Source of the DNA: Flavimaribacter sp024343425
Lineage (GTDB): Bacteria; Pseudomonadota; Alphaproteobacteria; Rhizobiales; Rhizobiaceae
Assembly (NCBI GenBank): GCA_965227645.1
Contig: OZ245773.1
Span: 4,960,001-5,024,000 of the forward strand
Length of the DNA: 64,000 nucleotides
Direction: 5' to 3'
Shown here: positions 51,330-59,281 of the stretch, piece by piece
How positions within the stretch are numbered: position 1 is the stretch's first letter
Layout: every line of letters starts with the position of its first letter
Translations under genes and position numbers: made by a program
Notes under the pieces: model-generated
The model's input: the letters and a program-made list of their open reading frames with translations, nothing else
The model's database searches: none
What the model was told of the DNA's origin: nothing

Positions 51330-51731
51330 ATGAACACCGCTATCCGCAGCCTCATCGCAGGCGTCACCCTTGCAGCCAGCCTTGCCGCAGCCCCGGCCTT
51401 CGCCGGCGGATCTGTGTCGGTGAATTTGAATCCCACCGACCCGGAGAAAGCCCAGGCGCTTCAGACCGGCCTGCGCTTCTACGGTCTCGTAAAGGGCATA
51501 AAGGACGGCTCCATCACCCAGAACGGCTTTGGCAACGCCGCCGGTCTCATGCAGAACGGTTCCGGCAATCTCGGCGTCATCCATCAGAATGGCGACGGCC
51601 ATGTCGGCACTATCGAACAGAACGGCAATGGCAACGCCTGCGGTCTGTTCCAGTTTGGCCAGAACACGGAAGCCCATCTCCAGCAGAATGGCGATGACGG
51701 GGCTTGCGCAACCGTCCAGTTCGGATGGTGA
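51330..51731 (+). CDS. Second curlin-repeat protein, probable minor subunit/nucleator
   Basis: A 133-residue secreted protein. A signal peptide (1-25, ending PAFA) and a non-repetitive spacer of about 35 residues (with NPTDPEKAQALQTGLRFYGL) precede six 11-residue curlin repeats (62-127; ITQNGFGNAAG, LMQNGSGNLGV and so on), ending TVQFGW. The extra N-terminal spacer and fewer repeats fit a nucleator role (CsgB-like), but CsgA- or CsgB-status is inferred. Cys104 and Cys126 are at position 10 of repeats 4 and 6, exactly 22 residues apart. The ribosome site is AAGGAGAG. Not cotranscribed with csgH because of the terminator. Confidence 0.8.
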   Translation: MNTAIRSLIAGVTLAASLAAAPAFAGGSVSVNLNPTDPEKAQALQTGLRFYGLVKGIKDGSITQNGFGNAAGLMQNGSGNLGVIHQNGDGHVGTIEQNGNGNACGLFQFGQNTEAHLQQNGDDGACATVQFGW

Positions 51732-51740
51732 TTGTCCTGC

Positions 51741-51760
51741 GCGGGAGCGGAGGCTCCCGC
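51741..51760. terminator. Stem-loop between convergent curlin and dctM genes
   Basis: Eight-base perfect arms GCGGGAGC and GCTCCCGC around GGAG, just after the second curlin-repeat gene and before the convergent dctM stop. No U-run on the plus strand; perhaps a bidirectional terminator. Confidence 0.5.
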
Positions 51761-51798
51761 CGCTCCATCCGCGTCACTCCGGGCGGCGGCCGGTTCTT

Positions 51799-53097
51799 TT
51801 AGCTCAGTCCCGGAAGCCACAGAACCACATCCGGAAACGCGATCATAAGCGCCAGCAAGGCCACGGCCACGCCGACGAATGGCGTTACGCCACAGAAGAT
51901 TGTGGCTAGGGGAACGTCTTTGGCCACCGAATGCATGACAAAGGTATTTATGCCCACCGGCGGCGTGACCAGTGCGATTTCGGTGACGATAACGAGATAG
52001 ACGCCGAACCAGACGGGATTGATTCCGAGTGAAATCACGACTGGAAATACGAAGGGCAGCGTGAGGATCAGCATACCGAAAACATCGAGAATAGCGCCCA
52101 GGACCACATACATGAGCGTCAGACTGATCAGAACGACGAGGACGCTGCGATCCGTGCCGATCACCACATCGACGATCGCCTGCGATATTTCGGTGACCGC
52201 AAGGAAACGCGCCAGAAGCGATCCCCCCACAATGATCAGGAAAATCATGCCGCTGGTGCGCACTGTCGAATAAAGCGCTTCTCCGAGTTTTTTCCACGTG
52301 AAGCGCCGCATCGCAAGCCCGACGAGAAACACCGAGATGGCGCCGAATCCGGATGCCTCGGTCGGGGTGAATACGCCGCCGTAGATTCCACCCATGACAA
52401 AACCGAACACGATGAATACGGGGAGCAGCTTGACGAGCGACCGAAACCGATCGCGCCAGGAAAAGCGGGGGCCGACCGGTCCCAACGCCGGATTGATGAG
52501 ACAGCGGACGAGGATCAGCAAGGCGAAGCCGAGCGTCATGAGAACGCCGGGAACGATGCCGGCTATAAACAGGTCGCCGATGGACGTTTCGGTCCATATC
52601 CCGAACAGCACCATCAGGATCGAAGGCGGAATCAGGATCCCGAGCGTTCCGGCAATTGCAAGAGCGCCCGTTGAAAGCGCCGGATCGTAGTTTCGCTTGC
52701 GCATTTCCGGCATCGCCATCTGTCCCATGGTGACGACCGTCGCAGCGCTCACGCCGGTGATCGCCGCAAACATCGCGCACGCCATGACGGATGCGATGGC
52801 CAATCCGCCTGGCAGCCAGCCAAGCCATTTCTGCAGGCAGTCGTACAGGTCTCCGGCCAAATCCGCCCGATACACCAGTTGCCCCATCAGGATGAACATC
52901 GGCGCGGTGATAAAGAGGAAATCGGTGCCGGTTTCCCACGCAATGGTGGTGAGTTGGAATGCGGCCTGGTCGAAACTGCCAAACCAGCTCAGACCGGCTA
53001 TGCCGACCACCGCCATCGCCATGGCGATCGGAATGCCGAGACCGACAAGAAGCAGCATCGCCGCAATGGCAAGGAACCCTATCGCGATCAAGCTCAT
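51799..53097 (-). CDS. TRAP transporter large permease (DctM)
   Basis: A 432-residue membrane protein of the DctM family with about 12 hydrophobic segments. Landmarks are VGLGIPIAMAMAVVGIAGL, FLFITAPMFILMGQLVYRADL, ITGVSAATVVTMGQMAMPEM, LGILIPPSILMVLFGIWTETS, FTPTEASGFG, and LVTPPVGINTFVM. It transports organic acids with the sodium gradient, partnered by DctQ and DctP. It starts one base after the dctQ stop, last in the dctPQM operon. Substrate unknown. Confidence 0.93.
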   Translation of the reverse strand: MSLIAIGFLAIAAMLLLVGLGIPIAMAMAVVGIAGLSWFGSFDQAAFQLTTIAWETGTDFLFITAPMFILMGQLVYRADLAGDLYDCLQKWLGWLPGGLAIASVMACAMFAAITGVSAATVVTMGQMAMPEMRKRNYDPALSTGALAIAGTLGILIPPSILMVLFGIWTETSIGDLFIAGIVPGVLMTLGFALLILVRCLINPALGPVGPRFSWRDRFRSLVKLLPVFIVFGFVMGGIYGGVFTPTEASGFGAISVFLVGLAMRRFTWKKLGEALYSTVRTSGMIFLIIVGGSLLARFLAVTEISQAIVDVVIGTDRSVLVVLISLTLMYVVLGAILDVFGMLILTLPFVFPVVISLGINPVWFGVYLVIVTEIALVTPPVGINTFVMHSVAKDVPLATIFCGVTPFVGVAVALLALMIAFPDVVLWLPGLS

Positions 53098-53098
53098 G

Positions 53099-53602
53099 TC
53101 AACGTTTCCAGACGGCGATGATCTGCCGCAACGCCTCGATGACCATCAGCGTGAGAACGATCAGCAGAACGACCCGCACCGGCCACACCGGAAACTTGAT
53201 GAAGCCATGCGCATCGCCCGCCGCGAACGGGTCATGCATTTCCTTCCAGATGCGATAGAAGATGGTGCCGGCTATGAACGCCGCCAAGCCGCTTGAAACG
53301 CTGTCGATGACGCGCCGCCAGAAATCGGAGAAGCGTTCGTAGAGCAGTTCCATGCGCACATGGTCGCCATATCTCAGGCACACCGGCTGACCGCAGAAAA
53401 ACAGCAAGAGCAGCAGCAGGGTGGTGACATCCTGCGCCCAGAAGAGCGGCGAGGAAAAGACATATCGGGCGACTACATCGGCGCCGACGATGACAGCCAT
53501 CGCCGGCGTCACGACTATCGACATCGCGCCGAACACGATGTCTGCTGGAAGCTGCCAGAGGCTGCGGGATCGCCGCGCCTCCAGCTGCTCATCGACGTTC
53601 AT
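53099..53602 (-). CDS. TRAP transporter small permease (DctQ)
   Basis: A 167-residue four-helix membrane protein: WQLPADIVFGAMSIVVTPAMAVI, DVVARYVFSSPLFWAQDVTTLLLL, GLAAFIAGTIFYRIWKEM and VRVVLLIVLTLMVIEALRQI. ARYVF and FWAQD with following acidic/aromatic residues are the typical DctQ pattern. Its ATG (53602) overlaps the dctP stop by four bases, so it is coupled to dctP; dctM follows after one base. Confidence 0.88.
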   Translation of the reverse strand: MNVDEQLEARRSRSLWQLPADIVFGAMSIVVTPAMAVIVGADVVARYVFSSPLFWAQDVTTLLLLLLFFCGQPVCLRYGDHVRMELLYERFSDFWRRVIDSVSSGLAAFIAGTIFYRIWKEMHDPFAAGDAHGFIKFPVWPVRVVLLIVLTLMVIEALRQIIAVWKR

Positions 53603-54759
53603 TCGGACAGAACGCCTGTTACGGGGTTTTCCATCGCCGACTTCATCTGATCGATGGAAGACATTGCGCTGTATTTCGCAGCGGCGGCGTTCATTGCGTC
53701 GATCATTCCGCTGATATCGTGACCCTTGTCGGACATTTCGGAAATATATGCGGTGACCGCGGTATCCGCCGCGGCTTTCCACCGGGCCCGCTCGTCATCG
53801 GACAATTCGACAACCTCGATGCCTCCCTCATCCATCTGCTTCAGAGCCTCCTCGCCGAAACCGTCGTAGAAAAGTTGCGCTTCCGCAACCGCAAGCTCCT
53901 GCATCCACCGGGCAAGAACCGGCTTCAGCGATTCCGGGAGATCTTCGTAGAACTGGCGGCTGAGACAGTATTCGGACGAATTGTTGAGAAGTTCAATCGC
54001 CGTCTTGTGCTTGCCGACATCAGCGGCGCGAAAGCTGACAAGCGCCGCGTCATGAAAAACCACACCGTCGATCACGCCGGTCTGGAAGCCGGTAAACAGT
54101 TCCCGGGAAGGAATATTCACGGGGACGGCGCCCAAAGCGGAAATCACGTCGCTTTGCAAGCCGCCGCCGATGCGAAGCTTCAATCCGTTCATGTCGTCGA
54201 GCGTCTCCACCGGTTCCTTGGTGAGAACGTTATAGGGCGGCGTCATCGTGACATGGGCGAGCAAGACGCCCTGTCCTTCGTATTCCTCTTTCAGGTGTTC
54301 CGGATAAACGTCATGCGCCGCGAGGGTCGCAACCGTCGAGTTTTCGAACATGAACGGAATCGTGAGCGCGCTGAAAATCTCGAAGTGTCCGGGGTCAAGC
54401 GCAGTCATGCAATGCGTGAAGTCGGTCACGCCTTCTCGCACGGCGCGGAACCCTTCAGGCAGACCGTGCAGGGTGCCGCCCCAGTAGGTTTTGACCTTCA
54501 GCTTGCCTTCGCTCTCTTCTTCAAGACGCGCGATGGCCGGCTCCCAGACATCACTGACCAGTTTGATGTTGGGCGATAGAAAACTCGAAAAGCGCATCGT
54601 AATTGGCTCGCCGTCGTAGTCGATTGCAAGCTTGGGCGGGACCAGCTCGCCGCTGAGCCAGGCGCGGGCGCCTTCCGAAGCGTCCTGCGCAACCGCCGCG
54701 CTGCCGAAGCCGGTAAGGCCGGCGACCAAAATCGTGCCGGCAAGCATTCTGTAAGCCAT
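53599..54759 (-). CDS. TRAP transporter solute receptor (DctP)
   Basis: A 386-residue periplasmic receptor. Signal peptide about 1-24 (MLAGTILVAGLTGFGSAAVAQ). Typical DctP features are ITMRFSSFLSPNIKLVSDVWEP, GGTLHGLPEGFRAVREGVTDFTH, LKLRIGGGLQSDVISALGAVPVNIPSRELFTGFQTGVIDG (the carboxylate-binding Arg lies in LRIGG), and ALKQMDEGGIEVV. ATG 54759 has a GGAGGAA site; a frame up to 54786 adds nine residues. First in the dctPQM operon and divergent from the TAXI-like gene. Confidence 0.92.
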   Translation of the reverse strand: MAYRMLAGTILVAGLTGFGSAAVAQDASEGARAWLSGELVPPKLAIDYDGEPITMRFSSFLSPNIKLVSDVWEPAIARLEEESEGKLKVKTYWGGTLHGLPEGFRAVREGVTDFTHCMTALDPGHFEIFSALTIPFMFENSTVATLAAHDVYPEHLKEEYEGQGVLLAHVTMTPPYNVLTKEPVETLDDMNGLKLRIGGGLQSDVISALGAVPVNIPSRELFTGFQTGVIDGVVFHDAALVSFRAADVGKHKTAIELLNNSSEYCLSRQFYEDLPESLKPVLARWMQELAVAEAQLFYDGFGEEALKQMDEGGIEVVELSDDERARWKAAADTAVTAYISEMSDKGHDISGMIDAMNAAAAKYSAMSSIDQMKSAMENPVTGVLSE

Positions 54760-54775
54760 ATCATTTCCTCCCAAA

Positions 54776-54786
54776 TTGTAGGACAA
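54776..54786. promoter_or_regulatory. GntR-type operator, dctP side
   Basis: TTGTAGGACAA, a TTGT-N3-ACAA dyad, lies between the likely -10 of the dctP promoter (its -35 TTGACA reads on the minus strand at 54816-54811) and the start codon. Its twin is at 54896-54906. The GntR-family gene at 55928 is the probable binder. Confidence 0.65.
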
Positions 54787-54885
54787 AAAATGCTATAAAT
54801 TTTGGATTACTGTCAACTGAAAATTCGAAAAATGTATGAAAACAGGGAAATATCTGCAATATACCAGAAATCATCCGCAAATCAG

Positions 54886-54914
54886 TTGACAATATATGTC
54901 CTACAAAATTTAAG
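54886..54914 (+). promoter_or_regulatory. Promoter of the TAXI-like gene with a second GntR-type operator
   Basis: A -35 TTGACA (54886-54891) and TTTAAG (54909-54914) are 17 bases apart. Between them sits ATGTCCTACAA (54896-54906), the reverse complement of TTGTAGGACAT, matching the dctP-side operator in 10 of 11 bases. Both divergent promoters thus seem to be under one regulator. Confidence 0.65.
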
Positions 54915-54936
54915 TGGAATCACGGAGGAATTACCC

Positions 54937-55923
54937 ATGAAACGACTGCCCGCGCCAAAAATTGATCGCTGTCTCGAACTGAACTTTCAGGGAGATTGGG
55001 GACACGCCAACCTGCACAGAATTTGCGGATGGATATCTTCAGTCATGACGCCGCTGTGCGGCGACGGCGCCCGGATCGCGACGTGGACGGGCAAGTGGGG
55101 CAGCGAGGCGCCAAGGGCTGTCGGCGACGGCCTGGTCGACATGGCGATGTCGGTTCCCGCCGCCTGGGTGGCTTCCGCGCTCACCGGGCAGGGCATCTAT
55201 GCGGGCAAGCCGGTCGAAGGCATCAGCGCGATCGCAACCATGCCGCAAACTGATTGGGTGCTTCTGGCGATCGACCAATCCTTCGGCGTTCGCACGTTTG
55301 ACGATCTTCGCGCCAAGCGTCCGCCGCTTCGTATCGCGACGGGGCCGGACGACGGCGATCATACCGTCGGCTACGGCGTGCAGCGGGTGATGGAGGCGGC
55401 GGGCATCGACCGCGCGACGCTCGAAAGCTGGGGCGGTTGTTATCTGGAGGAAGACAGGCCGGATCGTGTGCTGAACCTCCTGAAGGATCCCGGCGCCGAC
55501 GCCGTGTTCTTCGAGGCCGTCATGACGCCGTTCTGGCGCAAGGCCGCAGAGGAGCGCGCCTTTCATTACATTCCTATCGAAAGCGACGTGCTTGACGCCG
55601 TCGAACGTGATTTCGGCCTCACCCGCGCGACAATGCCGGCGGGACGGCTGCATGGCATGGACTACCCCGTCGAAACGCTTGACTTCGCGGATTTTCTGAT
55701 GATCGTTCGCGACGACATGCCGGACGATATTGCCTACATGCTCACCTGGATAATTTGCGAAACGCCGGAGATCCTCGAGCGCCAATACCGTCACCTGCCC
55801 GTCGAGCACAGCCCGGTGACGTATCCGCTTGAACCCGCCAGAATGATGAAGACATCGATCCCGCTCCATCCCGGCGCCGAGCGCTATTACCGCGAGGCCG
55901 GCTATCTTGACGGCGGCGCCTGA
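54937..55923 (+). CDS. TAXI-family solute receptor-like protein lacking a signal peptide
   Basis: A 328-residue protein with TAXI/NMT1-type receptor features: ATWTGKWGSEAPRAVGDGLVDMAMSVPAAW, GKPVEGISAIATMPQTDWVLLAI, FGVRTFDDLRAKRPPLRIATG and GYGVQRVMEAAGID. It starts KRLPAPKIDRCLELNFQGDWGHANLH and shows no hydrophobic leader, so it should be cytoplasmic. ATG 54937 has a perfect CGGAGGAA site, so a missed upstream signal is unlikely. It may sense or bind the solute brought in by the divergent TRAP transporter, or be an enzyme. It forms an operon with the GntR gene. Confidence 0.75.
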   Translation: MKRLPAPKIDRCLELNFQGDWGHANLHRICGWISSVMTPLCGDGARIATWTGKWGSEAPRAVGDGLVDMAMSVPAAWVASALTGQGIYAGKPVEGISAIATMPQTDWVLLAIDQSFGVRTFDDLRAKRPPLRIATGPDDGDHTVGYGVQRVMEAAGIDRATLESWGGCYLEEDRPDRVLNLLKDPGADAVFFEAVMTPFWRKAAEERAFHYIPIESDVLDAVERDFGLTRATMPAGRLHGMDYPVETLDFADFLMIVRDDMPDDIAYMLTWIICETPEILERQYRHLPVEHSPVTYPLEPARMMKTSIPLHPGAERYYREAGYLDGGA

Positions 55924-55927
55924 TCCA

Positions 55928-56665
55928 ATGAAGCCGAACGTCGCCGGTGATGCTGCGCGTGAGGATCCGCAAGACCTGATCGAACTTTCGATCGATGCGC
56001 GGGACTACGCTTCGGAAGCAGAGGAGCAGATGCCTCTTCCGGAGCGTCTGGCCGAACGCATCGCAAGCGCGATCCAGTCAGGTCAGATGACTGCCGGACA
56101 GCGCGTGCGTGAACAGGACCTCAGCGCAATGTTCGGGGTTAGTCGCGGACCGGTGCGCGAAGCCCTGCGGATCCTGGAAGGCGACGGTTTCGTCGAAATT
56201 GAGCGTCACCGCGGCGCCATCGTCACGCGCGCCTCCCCGCATGAGACAAGCGTCGCAGTCGAAATGCAGGTGGCGCTGTTCGGAGTGGCGGCAAGAACTG
56301 TCGCGGAAAAGGCGACCGACGAGGAAATCGGCGCGCTGGCTGCGTTGATTGAGCGGCTGGCCGAAATGGAGGCCGACCCCAAGGCGACGCCCGAGCAGTT
56401 CGTCAACACCAGCCTTCGAGCCACATGGATGCTGATTCATCTCGCCGGTTCGACCAGCCTGGCGCGGTCGATCCGTGCTTTGCGGCGGCTCACCAGGCCA
56501 GACCGGTGGATTTTCGCCATGACGACGAAGTCGAAACAGCGCAAAGCCCTCAGACAGTGGCAGAGCATTCTGGAAGCGATCGAAGGTCGCAATCCCGGTC
56601 GCGCGGAGTCGCTCGCCAAAACCCGCGTCAGACAAATCCACAAGAATACGTCGTCATCCGCCTGA
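55928..56665 (+). CDS. GntR family regulator, FadR subgroup
   Basis: A 245-residue regulator. The winged helix is LAERIASAIQSGQMTAGQRV then LSAMFGVSRGPVREALRIL and EGDGFVEIERHRGAIVT; the remaining ~150 residues are the helical FCD ligand domain, which binds carboxylates through metal. It is the second gene of the TAXI-like operon, 4 bases after it. It probably binds the TTGT-N3-ACAA dyads in the divergent promoter region and is released by the transported acid or its metabolite. TTG 55907 overlaps the upstream gene and is less likely than ATG 55928. Confidence 0.9.
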   Translation: MKPNVAGDAAREDPQDLIELSIDARDYASEAEEQMPLPERLAERIASAIQSGQMTAGQRVREQDLSAMFGVSRGPVREALRILEGDGFVEIERHRGAIVTRASPHETSVAVEMQVALFGVAARTVAEKATDEEIGALAALIERLAEMEADPKATPEQFVNTSLRATWMLIHLAGSTSLARSIRALRRLTRPDRWIFAMTTKSKQRKALRQWQSILEAIEGRNPGRAESLAKTRVRQIHKNTSSSA

Positions 56666-56765
56666 CGCACGTGCGAATTGAGATTGCGCGATGCGCGCAT
56701 CCTTTTGGATGTTCACTCGGACCCAAGCAGTGAAACGGAAGTGCTTGCATAAGGAAAGATCTCGC

Positions 56766-57785
56766 TCATCCCGTATCAAGGTCGGACAGCAGACGTCGGC
56801 GGTACTCGCGGGGGGCCAGTCCGTATTTTTTCCGGAACGCGCGGCCGAAATGGCTTTGGTCGCTGAACCCCCAGGCATAGGCGACCTCGGCGATGGACAT
56901 GCCGCAATGGTCCGACGAGACGAGGGCCTCGCGTGATTTTTTCAGGCGTTCCGCCAAAAGCCAATTGCCGAAACTGACCCCATCCTCTGCGAAGAGGTTG
57001 TGGAGAGTGCGAACCGATATGCCAAACCGTCTGGCCAGGATCCCGGGCTTGAGGTTGTGGTCTCCCAGCCTCGCGCCGACGGAGGACTTGATGGCGAACA
57101 ACAGCGCCCGTTGTCTGATGCGACGGTCCGTGACGACGATGGCGCGGCGGGTGGCGGGCGCCTGGGCGAGAAGGCCAAGGAAACCCCGCATCAGGACCTC
57201 CTCTTCCTCGACGCTACAGGCGTTCAATTCCTCAGCCAGACTGAAGACATAACGGGAAAGCACTGCCCCAAATCCCCCGGCGCCCGAAACGAACAATCCA
57301 GGCAACAGACTTTCCGCATCCTTGAGAGTTTCATTGGCGAGCGCGGTCGGGATCTCAAGCGACAACTGGTGGAAGTCGCCGCCGAATCGGAGTTCGTATG
57401 GTCGGGAGGCGTCGACGATGGCGAAGTCGCCGGGCGCCAGAACGGAGTCCCGGCCTGACTGGCGCGTCAGACCCACGCCCCTCACCTGCATGTTGAGATA
57501 ATAGCAGGATCGCGACGAACGGCCGATTTCCCGAGTTCCGCGAACGACGTGCTGGGCTTGCGCCCGGACTTGAGCGACGCCGACCGCGCCATAGCGCGTT
57601 GCTTCGACTTCGCCGAAGAAAGGCTTGTTCGTCCCCATTGCGTCGCACCGTTGCGGATTGAGGTGTACGAAAGTATCGCAAACGACCTCGCGCCAGTATC
57701 CGAACTGGTCGCCCGTCGCCTGTTCTTCCGTTCGCCAAATCTGCTGCACGTCGCCTCCAGGAAGGGACTGTTTGCTCAAGATCAT
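56766..57785 (-). CDS. AraC family regulator with AraC-binding-like N-terminal domain
   Basis: A 339-residue regulator from ATG 57785 (MILSKQSLPGGDVQ). The N-terminal ~210 residues match the FeaR/TetR-like AraC-binding domain (TGDQFGYWREVVCDTFVHLNP, SCYYLNMQVRG, VLAPGDFAIVDASRPYEL). The C-terminal 100 form the AraC double helix-turn-helix: LARRFGISVRTLHNLFAEDG and IAEVAYAWGFSDQSHFGRAF with KKYGLAPREYR. It is divergent from the nitronate monooxygenase gene, its likely target. GTG 57854 is an alternative start. Confidence 0.9.
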   Translation of the reverse strand: MILSKQSLPGGDVQQIWRTEEQATGDQFGYWREVVCDTFVHLNPQRCDAMGTNKPFFGEVEATRYGAVGVAQVRAQAQHVVRGTREIGRSSRSCYYLNMQVRGVGLTRQSGRDSVLAPGDFAIVDASRPYELRFGGDFHQLSLEIPTALANETLKDAESLLPGLFVSGAGGFGAVLSRYVFSLAEELNACSVEEEEVLMRGFLGLLAQAPATRRAIVVTDRRIRQRALLFAIKSSVGARLGDHNLKPGILARRFGISVRTLHNLFAEDGVSFGNWLLAERLKKSREALVSSDHCGMSIAEVAYAWGFSDQSHFGRAFRKKYGLAPREYRRRLLSDLDTG

Positions 57786-57923
57786 ACTACGGGCGTCTTT
57801 GCGGTCATCAACGGCGCGCTTCGGTTTTTGCGCCCTCGGTCGAAAGAAATGCACGTTCGTTCAAGAATTGGCCCGGCGCAACCGCAAGAGTTGCGGAGAT
57901 ATTAGCCGATAAAGGAGCCTTTC

Positions 57924-58949
57924 ATGTCCGAAAATGTCCTTTCAACCCGATTTTCGCAAAGTTACGGCGTCGATCATCCCTTCGCCTGCGCCGGTATGGC
58001 CTTCGCCGGCATGACGCCTGATCTGTGCATCGCCGTCTGCCAGGCCGGAGGCGTCGGAGCCCTCGGCGTCGGTCTGACGCCGCCCGAATTGTTGCGGCAG
58101 ATGATAAAAGGAATTCGCGCGGCGGTCGGCGACAAGCCCTTCAATATCAATTTCATCACCATTTTCATTGAACAGGCGCATATCGATGTCTGCGCGGAAG
58201 AAAAGGCGCCTGTGGTCTCGTTTCACTGGGGCAATCCCGAAAGGGCGTTCATCGACAAGCTGCATGCGGCGGGCTGCAAGGTCTGGGAGCAGGTGGGTTC
58301 GGTCAAAGCGGCGATAGTGGCGGCCGACAGCGGCGTCGATGTTGTGATCGCCCAGGGCTCGGAGGCTGGCGGGCATAATTATGGCGAATTGCCCACCTTC
58401 GCCCAGGTGCCGGCTATTGTCGACGCCGTCGGCGACAGGACAATGGTGTTGGCCTCGGGCGGCATCGTCGACGGTCGCGGCGTGGCGGCGGCGCTGAGCC
58501 TCGGCGCGGACGGCGTCTGGGTCGGCACGCGCCTGGTCGCCAGCAACGAGGCGTTCTCGCACGAAGAATACAAATCAAGGCTGGTGAGCGCAGCCGGAAC
58601 AGATACGGTTCGCACCGGCATTTTCGGTCCGGAAATCAAGGCCTTCAATCCGATGCGGGTTCTGCGAAACCGCGTGGTTGCGGAATATGAGGGGCGCGAG
58701 AACGAGGCGCCGGACGACACCTCGGATCAGCCTCTGGTCGGCGAAACGCAACTCGGCCCCGACGCCGTGCCGCTTCGCAAATTCACCAATTTCGTCCCGA
58801 TGCCGGCCACCACAGGTGATTTTGACGAAATGCCGCTGCTGTCCGGTCAGGGCGTGGGCCTCGTCAAGTCCGTCGAGCCGGCGGGAGAGATTATCGCCAG
58901 GATGATGGCGGATGCCGCGTCCATACTGAAACGGCTCAATAGCGGTTGA
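57924..58949 (+). CDS. Nitronate monooxygenase (2-nitropropane dioxygenase family)
   Basis: A 341-residue FMN TIM-barrel enzyme. PFACAGMAFAGMTPDLCIAVCQAGGVGALGVG opens the barrel; the FMN and catalytic region IAQGSEAGGHNYGE carries the conserved His, and LASGGIVDGRGVAAALSLGADGVWVGTR binds the phosphate. It oxidises alkyl nitronates to carbonyl plus nitrite, detoxifying nitroalkanes such as propionate-3-nitronate; some homologues have other roles. A strong AAAGGAGC site precedes ATG 57924. Divergent from the AraC gene; ends at a terminator. Confidence 0.9.
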   Translation: MSENVLSTRFSQSYGVDHPFACAGMAFAGMTPDLCIAVCQAGGVGALGVGLTPPELLRQMIKGIRAAVGDKPFNINFITIFIEQAHIDVCAEEKAPVVSFHWGNPERAFIDKLHAAGCKVWEQVGSVKAAIVAADSGVDVVIAQGSEAGGHNYGELPTFAQVPAIVDAVGDRTMVLASGGIVDGRGVAAALSLGADGVWVGTRLVASNEAFSHEEYKSRLVSAAGTDTVRTGIFGPEIKAFNPMRVLRNRVVAEYEGRENEAPDDTSDQPLVGETQLGPDAVPLRKFTNFVPMPATTGDFDEMPLLSGQGVGLVKSVEPAGEIIARMMADAASILKRLNSG

Positions 58950-58950
58950 A

Positions 58951-58976
58951 CGGGCGGCTGCGTTTGAAGTCGCCCG
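58951..58976 (+). terminator. Terminator after the nitronate monooxygenase gene
   Basis: CGGGCGGC and GTCGCCCG arms (one G-T pair) with a 10-base loop, then CTTTGTT. It lies directly after the stop codon. Confidence 0.7.
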
Positions 58977-59281
58977 CTTTGTTGCGCCGACCGCAAAGCC
59001 TTGCAGCGCCCGATCTCCTGGGTTTCCGCCCGACGCTACATTGGGCAGCGAATGTCCTGTTTCATTCAATGACTGAGACCGGCATGTCGCCGGATTCGTA
59101 TTTCGACACGATGATCGTCATTTGCTCTGACAGGATGCCTTCATGCAGAACATCGGCGGTGTCCTCCGACCTGCATTCGACCACGTTCTCGCAACAACAG
59201 GCCTTCGCCACCGCTGCAAGCGACGTCGTCCCGCCGGCGTGTGTCGGCTGGTCGCAAGTGTTTACCCTCTTTGGAGGCGCC
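58977..59281. other. 305-base intergenic region, nothing recognised
   Basis: Between the terminator and the convergent D,D-carboxypeptidase gene. The plus-strand frame that covers it runs on as an antisense shadow of that gene. No hairpin, repeat or RNA gene stands out. Confidence 0.5.

Noticed and set aside
50290..51731. Periodic DNA that looks like a repeat array or CRISPR
   Set aside because: The period is 33 bases and in frame, encoding 11-residue curlin repeats with varied third bases; there are no identical repeats with unique spacers.
51584..52939. Minus-strand 451-codon frame over dctM and the curlin gene
   Set aside because: Arg/His-rich shadow frame; DctM in the neighbouring frame explains the region.
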